This document shows positions 1 to 5,037 of a stretch of 7,711 bases of DNA, piece by piece. Where the stretch lies: NCBI GenBank assembly GCA_001897035.1, contig MKRS01000485.1:1-7711 (forward strand). Direction: 5' to 3'. Source of the DNA: Bacteroidales bacterium 45-6. Its GTDB lineage: Bacteria; Bacteroidota; Bacteroidia; Bacteroidales; Dysgonomonadaceae. Numbering within the stretch: position 1 is the stretch's first letter; the number at the start of each line of letters is the position of its first letter. A program made the translations under genes and the position numbers. The notes under the pieces were generated by a model, which saw only the letters and a list, made by a program, of their open reading frames with translations, did not search any database and had not been told where the DNA came from.

Positions 1-1222
1 ATTCGTCCAGAAAACGGATGGCGAAATAGCTGAACTTGTCTTCGTACCGTTTGCGGATAACAGGATGAACCACGTAGAGCGGTACTTCATCTTCCCCCAC
101 CGATTCGCTGACATATTCGTTCATGTCTTCGAGGAAGGTCTTTTTGCTACCGTCGGAAAGAGTCTGATATACTTCGTCCGGCACTTTATTCAGTTCGTCA
201 ACTATCTGCATCAAGAAAGTCTCTTTTTCAAAAGAGCTGGTGATGCGATGCTTGATTCCCTTGAATGCCAGTATCGAAAACACCCAGTGTGTGGCCATGA
301 ATTTGAGACCGTTCTCTTTTTTGGTCACTTCGCTAATAGCAAGAACTTTCCCTTTGTAGCCGGTGATGTTCGATTTCAAATGCTCCACTTCTTTCCGGCT
401 CAAGAACATGGAAAGAAGGAATACTAAGCCACTGGTGGAAATCCCAATGGGACTATCTGCCAGCTTTTCTTCGGGCAAACGGGAAGTGTACCATTTTGAA
501 AGCACCTCTTTTTTAGAGTCTTTATCGGTATAAAGAAAATGCGAAAAGGCATCGTTGTAGATGCTGTTGAGAATGCCTTCACTATCATTCGTGTTGATTC
601 GCGGATTTTCCTTTTTCTTTTCAATCAGCTCATTCTTTTTCAATTCGGCGAGTTTCTTGATTTGGTCTTGAAGGCTATCTTTTAGTATTTGCCGGGTCTT
701 ATCTTCTTTCATCTTTGTTTTCTTCACATCGATGACGGTATGAAACAACGTTTTGTCAAGGAAAACAAAAAGAGATTCGGGCAATGTAATCGGTGGATGA
801 TAATAATGGGTGTAGTAGTTTCTCAGGGTTTCTATTGCCGAAAACAACGCAAGGAGCGTTTTTGTAAAATATTCCCGCTTAGCCTTTTCTTGTTCATCCA
901 AAGGAAGATTTTTGATCGATTCGGCTGTTAAAGGCAAATCGATGGCGTTGACCACAGGCCAATATTCCTTCAAGATAGCTACGCCCCGTTCCCAATCCGT
1001 ATGAGACGGCTTCTCTTTGGGATTGTAATGAATCTTGAAATAGTTATTAATAATGTCTTTGTGCTTTCTCTTGTCATAAGTAAGGTTTAGCCTGGAGCAA
1101 AATTCTTGCATCACGCTGTCGATGTTGTTTTGTGCAAGGTTGAGAAATCCTCCGAAATAGTGTTTGTCGTCAGCAGAAAGATGGTCGTAACTGATCCCTT
1201 TTCCAATTTGTTGTGTCTCCAT
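1..1222 (-). CDS. cas13b: CRISPR-associated RNA-guided RNase Cas13b (type VI-B effector), N-terminal 407 residues, cut by window edge
   Basis: Cas13b binds a crRNA and cleaves complementary RNA (and bystander RNA) with two HEPN domains, giving defence against phages and other elements. I translated the minus strand from ATG at 1222; it stays open to the window edge (407 codons). The first HEPN motif is residues 134-139, RNYYTH (R-x4-H), within LRNYYTHYYH, very like the first HEPN motif of Bergeyella zoohelcum Cas13b as I recall it. Further family blocks are IYNDAF (221-226), GLVFLLSMFLSRKE (265-278), FMATHWVFS (308-316), DELNKVPDEVYQTLS (342-356) and HPVIRKRYEDKF (386-397). Family members are about 1,100-1,200 residues, so roughly two thirds, including the second HEPN motif, lie outside. 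A lysine-rich stretch (about 167-207) precedes IYNDAF. The start is fixed by an in-frame TAA 12 nt upstream, which is the csx27 stop, so the two genes are probably translated from one mRNA. No frameshift or internal stop is seen. Confidence 0.96.
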   Translation of the reverse strand, partial: METQQIGKGISYDHLSADDKHYFGGFLNLAQNNIDSVMQEFCSRLNLTYDKRKHKDIINNYFKIHYNPKEKPSHTDWERGVAILKEYWPVVNAIDLPLTAESIKNLPLDEQEKAKREYFTKTLLALFSAIETLRNYYTHYYHPPITLPESLFVFLDKTLFHTVIDVKKTKMKEDKTRQILKDSLQDQIKKLAELKKNELIEKKKENPRINTNDSEGILNSIYNDAFSHFLYTDKDSKKEVLSKWYTSRLPEEKLADSPIGISTSGLVFLLSMFLSRKEVEHLKSNITGYKGKVLAISEVTKKENGLKFMATHWVFSILAFKGIKHRITSSFEKETFLMQIVDELNKVPDEVYQTLSDGSKKTFLEDMNEYVSESVGEDEVPLYVVHPVIRKRYEDKFSYFAIRFLDE

Positions 1223-1231
1223 AGTCTCTAT

Positions 1232-1948
1232 TTATTTTTGAGCGTTAATATGCGTGTAGAAAAACCAATACATTTTATGCAACATGCGTTGGCGATACCA
1301 ACGGGCAATGACAACTGACATCGCAGCCGTCACCACAAATAGTGCAAGCAGATAGCCGAATCTTTCACCATCCACATACGCCAAATTTAAAGCCGGAATG
1401 AGGTTGATGAGATAAGTTACCACCAATACAAGCGCACTCACAAGCGAAGCCAAGAAAAGGTTCCGGAAAAAGAGGTAGAAGCTTTGGAATGCCTTGGGCA
1501 CTTCAAGCTTGCCCAAGTAGTCGAGCTCGTAATACATCCGGTCGTAGAATTCATCTTGTTTCTTGCTGATGACTTCCTGTTCCGATTTTGGCAATTGGTT
1601 GAAAGCTTCGACGGGAAGGAAAATGTCGCTTCCGTACCATTCGTTAGCCCGGCGGTTGAGCCCTTCGCCAAGATGTTTGTGCCAATCGGATTGGTTGTAA
1701 ATCTGCGTTATATGCTTGTAAATGCCAATAAACTTGTACAGCCATTGCCAGTGGTGCACCAGCCAAAAGCTGACAACATAAATCACAGCTCCAAAAATCA
1801 CCGATAAGATCAAAATAACGTCCCATTGCTTGGTGAGGTCGCAGAGCGGTAACAGGCAAAAGAGCTTTCTGATTTCATCGAGCATATAGAGAAAAATAAC
1901 TCCAGGAAACAGTACCGATAGAAGGTCGTAAAGTGAAAATTTTTGCAT
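1232..1948 (-). CDS. csx27: Csx27-like membrane accessory protein of type VI-B1 CRISPR-Cas
   Basis: This 238-residue protein is encoded immediately upstream of cas13b. It has four hydrophobic segments (about 6-24, 43-65, 163-186 and 196-216) and a charged, aromatic-rich loop (about 70-160) between the second and third. It starts SLYDLLSVLFPG. Four membrane segments and position next to cas13b fit Csx27, the accessory protein of subtype VI-B1. Csx28 of VI-B2 is shorter with fewer membrane segments. In Bergeyella zoohelcum, Csx27 was reported to dampen Cas13b interference, whereas Csx28 enhances it; relatives of Csx27 also occur outside CRISPR loci. The C-terminal tail after the last helix holds R219-QRML-H224, which formally matches the HEPN R-x4-H pattern. 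I do not claim it is catalytic. The stop lies 9 nt before the cas13b start and in the same frame. Assignment rests on topology, size and context, since I cannot align it here. Confidence 0.82.
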   Translation of the reverse strand: MQKFSLYDLLSVLFPGVIFLYMLDEIRKLFCLLPLCDLTKQWDVILILSVIFGAVIYVVSFWLVHHWQWLYKFIGIYKHITQIYNQSDWHKHLGEGLNRRANEWYGSDIFLPVEAFNQLPKSEQEVISKKQDEFYDRMYYELDYLGKLEVPKAFQSFYLFFRNLFLASLVSALVLVVTYLINLIPALNLAYVDGERFGYLLALFVVTAAMSVVIARWYRQRMLHKMYWFFYTHINAQK

Positions 1949-2027
1949 AGACGGTTATTCGTTGTTGAGGATCTTGATTTTCGAATCATAAAACTCCAGG
2001 GCTTTTAGCCAAAGAAAGGAATTTTCA

Positions 2028-2035
2028 CAAATGTA
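2028..2035 (-). promoter_or_regulatory. Candidate promoter -7 element of the csx27-cas13b operon
   Basis: On the minus strand these bases read TACATTTG, a full match to the Bacteroidota -7 box TAnnTTTG. A TTG -33 element is not present at the expected spacing; the bases there are a T-rich run. Transcription would start near 2020, leaving a leader of about 70 nt before csx27. That leader contains a small GGCT/AGCC hairpin (2000-2010). Confidence 0.5.
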
Positions 2036-2115
2036 CAAAAAGCATTGAATTCTAAAAATAAATAAGAAAAACTTGACAATTAAATGTAAAAAGATTGTGA
2101 ACAAACCAAGCCAAT

Positions 2116-2135
2116 CCGCCCGCCCCCACCCCCGC
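2116..2135 (-). other. G-rich island in the dgt/csx27 intergenic region
   Basis: The minus strand carries consecutive G runs of 5, 5, 3 and 2 separated by single bases, inside an otherwise AT-rich 274-bp divergent intergenic region (1949-2222). Four G runs so close together could form a two-tier quadruplex. It sits about 80 bp upstream of the candidate csx27 promoter and about 90 bp upstream of dgt. Function is unknown; it may be mere composition. Confidence 0.35.
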
Positions 2136-2161
2136 ATGGCCGCAAATCCAAGAAATTTCAC

Positions 2162-2169
2162 TAATTTTG
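2162..2169 (+). promoter_or_regulatory. Candidate promoter -7 element of dgt
   Basis: TAATTTTG matches the Bacteroidota -7 consensus TAnnTTTG, 53 bp upstream of the dgt ATG. No TTG lies 19-21 nt upstream, so the -33 half is missing and the call is tentative. No convincing Shine-Dalgarno sequence is seen close to the dgt start; a purine run AGGGAG near 2193-2198 is too distant. Confidence 0.35.
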
Positions 2170-2222
2170 AAGCCTAACCGCAAGCCCCAAAGCAGGGAGC
2201 TTGAATCATACTTTTTGAATAG

Positions 2223-3560
2223 ATGGACACAATGAACTGGGAACAACTGATTTCATCCAAACGGCTCGGGATGGAAGATTATCACGATCAGAGGACGCAC
2301 AACCGGACTGACTTCCAGCGGGATTACGACCGGCTGATCTTCTCGTCGCCTTTCCGCCGCCTTCAAAACAAGACCCAGGTTTTCCCCCTTCCGGGCAGCA
2401 TCTTTGTCCACAACCGGCTGACGCACAGCTTGGAGGTTTCGTGCGTGGGGCGTTCGCTCGGCTACCTCGTGGGGCGTTCGCTCCGGGAGAAATACCCCCA
2501 TTCGGAGGCCTCGTTCGACTCCATCGAGTCCATTGTCTCGGCGGCCTGCTTAGCTCACGACCTCGGCAACCCGCCTTTCGGGCATTCGGGCGAAAGGGCC
2601 ATTTCCACCTTTTTCTCGGAAGGCGAAGGAGGCAAGCTGCAAGGGAAGATCGTGGAGGAGGGTGGCCGCTGGAGCGACCTGATCAACTTCGAAGGGAACG
2701 CCAACTCCATCCGGCTGCTCGTCCACCAGTTCGCAGGGCGGCGCAAGGGCGGGTTTGCAATGACCTATTCCACCCTTGCTTCCATCGTGAAATATCCCTA
2801 TTCTTCCGAAAAGACAAGCAAGAAAAACAAATTCGGATTCTTCCAGAGCGAGGAAGCCGATTTCGTCCGTGTGGCCGACGACCTCGGCATGTTAAGGCTC
2901 AATGATAGCCCGCTGGAATATTGCCGCCATCCCTTGGTGTTCTTGGTGGAAGCGGCCGACGACATTTGCTACCAGGTGATGGACTTGGAGGATGCGCACA
3001 AGCTCAACATTTTTTCCACGGAAGAAACCATCGAAATGCTGCTTGCATTTTTTCCGGTCCACAAACGAGAACACCTCCGCCAAGTAATGCAGAAGGTGGA
3101 CGACGTGAACGAGAAAATCGCCTACCTCCGTTCGTCGGTGATCGGGCTATTGGTGAACGAATGTGCGGATGTGTTTCTGGCACACGAAGAAGAAATTCTG
3201 AAAGGAGAATTCCAGGGCGCGCTCATCAAGCACGTTTCGGAGGAGGTGAGGGATTGCTACGACCGTTGCGCACAGATCTCTTTCCGGAAGATCTACCGGT
3301 CGAAGGACGTGCTGGACGTGGAAATTGCCGGCTACCGCATCATCAGTTTCCTGCTCAAGACATTGCTGGAAGCCGCCGAAAATGCGAACCACGAATATTC
3401 GAAGATTTTATTGAACCGGATTCCGGAACAGTACGAGGTAGGAGCTTCCACCACTTACCAACGAGCCTTGGCGGTGATAGACTTTGTGTCGGGAATGACC
3501 GACGTGTATGCCTTGGATCTCTACCGCAAGATCACAGGAATGAGCTTGCCGGCACTTTGA
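2223..3560 (+). CDS. dgt: Deoxyguanosinetriphosphate triphosphohydrolase (dGTPase), HD superfamily
   Basis: Dgt hydrolyses dGTP to deoxyguanosine and tripolyphosphate in the cytoplasm, affecting dNTP pools. The 445-residue product is near the usual length for Bacteroidales Dgt. HD-domain metal ligands are visible: H68 in RLTHSLEVS, H112-D113 in AHDLGNPPFGHSGERA, and a likely distal aspartate at D246 or D247 in EAADDICY. The block NFEGNANSIRLL (155-166) and the N-terminal SSPFRRLQNKTQVFPL (41-56) are also typical. ATG at 2223 is used; an in-frame ATG three codons on (2232) is an alternative. The gene is divergent from csx27-cas13b and convergent with the LysE-family gene, 12 nt between stops. 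It is markedly GC-richer than the CRISPR genes: 38 of 60 bases at 2521-2580 against 21 of 60 at 661-720. Probably housekeeping, although some dGTPases act in antiphage defence by depleting dNTPs. Confidence 0.94.
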   Translation: MDTMNWEQLISSKRLGMEDYHDQRTHNRTDFQRDYDRLIFSSPFRRLQNKTQVFPLPGSIFVHNRLTHSLEVSCVGRSLGYLVGRSLREKYPHSEASFDSIESIVSAACLAHDLGNPPFGHSGERAISTFFSEGEGGKLQGKIVEEGGRWSDLINFEGNANSIRLLVHQFAGRRKGGFAMTYSTLASIVKYPYSSEKTSKKNKFGFFQSEEADFVRVADDLGMLRLNDSPLEYCRHPLVFLVEAADDICYQVMDLEDAHKLNIFSTEETIEMLLAFFPVHKREHLRQVMQKVDDVNEKIAYLRSSVIGLLVNECADVFLAHEEEILKGEFQGALIKHVSEEVRDCYDRCAQISFRKIYRSKDVLDVEIAGYRIISFLLKTLLEAAENANHEYSKILLNRIPEQYEVGASTTYQRALAVIDFVSGMTDVYALDLYRKITGMSLPAL

Positions 3561-3564
3561 GGAA

Positions 3565-3584
3565 GGGGTGTATCAGATCACCCC
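3565..3584. terminator. Hairpin between convergent dgt and LysE-family genes
   Basis: GGGGTG (3565-3570) and CACCCC (3579-3584) form a 6-bp GC-rich stem with an 8-nt loop, between the dgt stop and within the last codons of the opposing exporter gene. There is no clear T-tract on either side, so it may be a weak bidirectional terminator or an mRNA 3'-end stabiliser. Confidence 0.4.
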
Positions 3585-4217
3585 GTTGAGGTGCAGGTCG
3601 TGGAGACCCGTGATAAGCCCCACGATTCCGATCACCACCAAGATACATCCCAGCAGGATGTTGAATGCCTTCAGCCCGCGCGGATTGAAGCGGTCGTGCA
3701 GCCTGTGCACCAACCACGAAATGAAAAACCACCACAGCACGGCTCCGAGGCCAATGCAGATGATACCGATGAATTCGTTCACCAAGGGATGTTCGGGACT
3801 AATAAAGTTGAACCGGGCAAACAGGGCCACATAAAAAAAGATGATGGCCACGTTCGAAAGGGTGAGGAAAAACGAGGAGACGAAATCTTTCCAGTAGGGA
3901 GTCGCTTTGGAGGACTGCTTGTTGAGCCTCCTCAAAGGGTTGGAGCGAAACACAAAGTAACTGAAAATAAAGAGGAATATGCTACCGCAAAGCTGGATAG
4001 TGGTTCGGTGCGCTTCGATAAAATCGATCACGAAATTCATCCCCCATCCGGTTACAACGGCATATATCAAATCGGAAGCGACCGCTCCCAATCCGGTAAC
4101 GAAACCGTGCATCCTGCCCCTGTTGAGCGTTCTCTGCACACAGAGAACCCCGATAGGTCCCATCGGAGCAGACACGATTATCCCAATAATGAATCCTTTA
4201 AGTATTATTTCTAACAT
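3573..4217 (-). CDS. LysE/RhtB-family amino-acid exporter (inner membrane)
   Basis: The 214-residue protein is a small polytopic membrane protein with six predicted helices, at about 5-27, 38-60, 72-92, 113-137, 147-170 and 184-204, the size and topology of LysE/RhtB translocators. The N-terminal family signature is clear: SAPMGPIGVLCVQRTLNRG (16-34), followed by GFVTGLGAVASDLIYA (38-53). Members export amino acids or similar small metabolites using the proton gradient; the substrate here cannot be deduced. In the fourth helix the family commonly has an Asn-Pro pair after the Thr/Ser-rich segment; here it reads LTLSNVAII, with Val after Asn122. The ATG at 4217 lies 33 bp downstream of a well-matched promoter. 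It is a single-gene unit converging on dgt, with its last codons inside a hairpin. Confidence 0.9.
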   Translation of the reverse strand: MLEIILKGFIIGIIVSAPMGPIGVLCVQRTLNRGRMHGFVTGLGAVASDLIYAVVTGWGMNFVIDFIEAHRTTIQLCGSIFLFIFSYFVFRSNPLRRLNKQSSKATPYWKDFVSSFFLTLSNVAIIFFYVALFARFNFISPEHPLVNEFIGIICIGLGAVLWWFFISWLVHRLHDRFNPRGLKAFNILLGCILVVIGIVGLITGLHDLHLNGVI

Positions 4218-4249
4218 ACAAAGCCCATGCAGGCATCATTCAAAGTCCA

Positions 4250-4279
4250 CAAAGTTAATAATTATTGCGCAGGAGGCAA
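4250..4279 (-). promoter_or_regulatory. Promoter of the LysE-family exporter gene
   Basis: The minus strand has TTG (4279-4277), a 19-nt spacer, then TAACTTTG (4257-4250). Both elements and spacing agree with the Bacteroidota consensus TTG-N19-21-TAnnTTTG. Transcription should start near 4243-4246, giving a leader of under 30 nt before the ATG at 4217. Confidence 0.7.
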
Positions 4280-4374
4280 GCCATTCTTTTGAGATTTAAG
4301 AAAAATGCCAGCTAAAAACAGTAAAAGACGAGTGTTGGGCCTCTCTTTTTGACGACTCGCACAAACAATCAGGA

Positions 4375-4443
4375 CAGCTGATAGCTGTTAGCCAATGGCC
4401 AATAGCCGTTAGCTTTTTCTTATAGCTATCGGCTACCAGCCAT
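4375..4443. repeat. Heptanucleotide tandem-repeat tract with an internal inverted repeat
   Basis: Bases 4375-4416 divide into six 7-nt units: CAGCTGA, TAGCTGT, TAGCCAA, TGGCCAA, TAGCCGT, TAGCTTT. After a 6-nt spacer, 4423-4443 gives three more: TAGCTAT, CGGCTAC, CAGCCAT. The core is (T/C)AGCYNN. The ends are also near-complementary (GCTGATAGCTGTT at 4377-4389 with TATAGCTATCGGC at 4421-4433, two mismatches), so the transcript could fold into a stem-loop. It lies just upstream of the folK promoter and ends close to its TTG element. Similar AGC-heptad tracts occur between genes in Bacteroidota; their role is unclear. Confidence 0.7.
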
Positions 4444-4449
4444 CAACTA

Positions 4450-4480
4450 TTGCCCGTGGGCTAAAAAAGCCTTACCTTTG
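4450..4480 (+). promoter_or_regulatory. Consensus promoter of folK
   Basis: TTG (4450-4452), a spacer of exactly 20 nt, and TACCTTTG (4473-4480) match the Bacteroidota primary sigma-factor promoter perfectly. The folK ATG at 4490 is only 9 nt beyond the -7 box, so the mRNA would be leaderless or carry only a few leader bases. This also argues against an upstream TTG start at 4478, which lies within the -7 box. Confidence 0.8.
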
Positions 4481-4489
4481 ATTCCCGTT

Positions 4490-4873
4490 ATGAACAAGGC
4501 ATGGATAAGCATTGGCTCGAACGAGGATTCGAAGACGAACATGGAACTCTCCCGCAGCATGTTGGCGGAGCGTTTCAGAAAGATCCTTTTCACCCGGGAA
4601 ATGGAAACCGCCCCCTATGGGAAGCAATACAAGGGCATGTTCCTTAACCAATTGGCCGTCGCATTCACCGAACATTCCTTAGAAGAGGTACACCGGATCG
4701 CCAAGGAGATCGAGCTGTCGCTGGGACGATTGCCCGAGCATAAGGCGCAGGGCATCGTGAAGATGGACATCGACGTATTCGGATGGAACGGCGAGATTGT
4801 CCGTCCCCACGACTACAACAGGCCATACGTCCAGGATTTACTGCCTCAATTGGCTGAATTATTGAAAGAATAG
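4490..4873 (+). CDS. folK: 2-amino-4-hydroxy-6-hydroxymethyldihydropteridine diphosphokinase (HPPK), short form
   Basis: HPPK transfers pyrophosphate from ATP to 6-hydroxymethyl-dihydropterin, the step before dihydropteroate synthase in folate synthesis; it is cytoplasmic. From ATG at 4490 the product is 127 residues, shorter than the usual 155-165. Recognisable elements in order are the N-terminal ISIGSNED (6-13, equivalent to the family LGSN), FLNQLAVAF (51-59, equivalent to FLNQV), ELSLGRLPEHKAQG (75-88), MDIDVF (92-97, with D93 and D95 as the likely Mg-binding pair of the DxD signature) and RPHDYNRPYV (105-114, equivalent to the PHPRLHERAFV segment). The extended flexible loop with WGPR preceding DxD is largely missing, which accounts for the short length. 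An in-frame TTG at 4478 would add four residues but overlaps the promoter. Probably transcribed alone, with trpS 164 bp downstream having its own promoter. Confidence 0.83.
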   Translation: MNKAWISIGSNEDSKTNMELSRSMLAERFRKILFTREMETAPYGKQYKGMFLNQLAVAFTEHSLEEVHRIAKEIELSLGRLPEHKAQGIVKMDIDVFGWNGEIVRPHDYNRPYVQDLLPQLAELLKE

Positions 4874-4928
4874 CTTCCATTATTTGGGCAAAAGCCACGC
4901 TGCGCTTTCGTTTTCCCTCTCATTTTCG

Positions 4929-4936
4929 TACCTTTG
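4929..4936 (+). promoter_or_regulatory. Promoter -7 element of trpS
   Basis: TACCTTTG is a full match to TAnnTTTG and identical to the folK box. The -33 position (4906-4908, within CTTTCG) reads TTT rather than TTG. Transcription would start near 4941-4944, leaving a leader of about 95 nt that is purine- and A-rich. I see no tryptophan-codon leader peptide or obvious attenuator in it. Confidence 0.6.
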
Positions 4937-5037
4937 CTCCGCAAAATTTGACGGACGGAAAACAAGTGAGCTTGCGAACATGCCCAATAAATCTTGCAAA
5001 CCGAAAAAACCAGCAAATTCAAAAAACATAAAATACA

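Noticed and set aside
65..931. Plus-strand open frames (65-427, 689-931) and a minus-strand 66-codon frame (424-624)
   Set aside because: They overlap the clear Cas13b coding frame on the minus strand and have no family features; they are shadow frames.
2073..2101. TTGACA at 2073-2078 as a sigma70-type -35 box for dgt
   Set aside because: No TATAAT-like -10 lies 16-18 nt downstream, and the window's other promoters follow the Bacteroidota TAnnTTTG type.
1955..2161. 68-codon minus-strand ORF upstream of csx27, ending 6 bp before its start
   Set aside because: It spans the candidate csx27 promoter and the G-rich island, has skewed hydrophobic composition and matches no family I know. Only its last 20 or so codons look protein-like, and no start there is convincing.
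1949..2222. CRISPR repeat or array near csx27
   Set aside because: No repeated 36-mer or GTTG...CAAC-type direct repeat occurs here; in type VI-B the array is expected beyond the cas13b end, outside the window.
2441..3589. Long alternative plus-strand frames within dgt (2441-2905, 2921-3589)
   Set aside because: They are arginine- and proline-rich shadows of the GC-rich dgt frame without recognisable domains.
3591..4299. 207- and 106-codon plus-strand ORFs opposite the LysE-family gene
   Set aside because: Antisense to a well-supported transporter; their composition is low in hydrophobic core residues and no family is evident.
4891..4914. Possible folK terminator, AAAGC/GCTTT stem followed by a T run
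   Set aside because: The stem is only 5 bp with two GC pairs, the T run is interrupted, and it overlaps the trpS promoter region.
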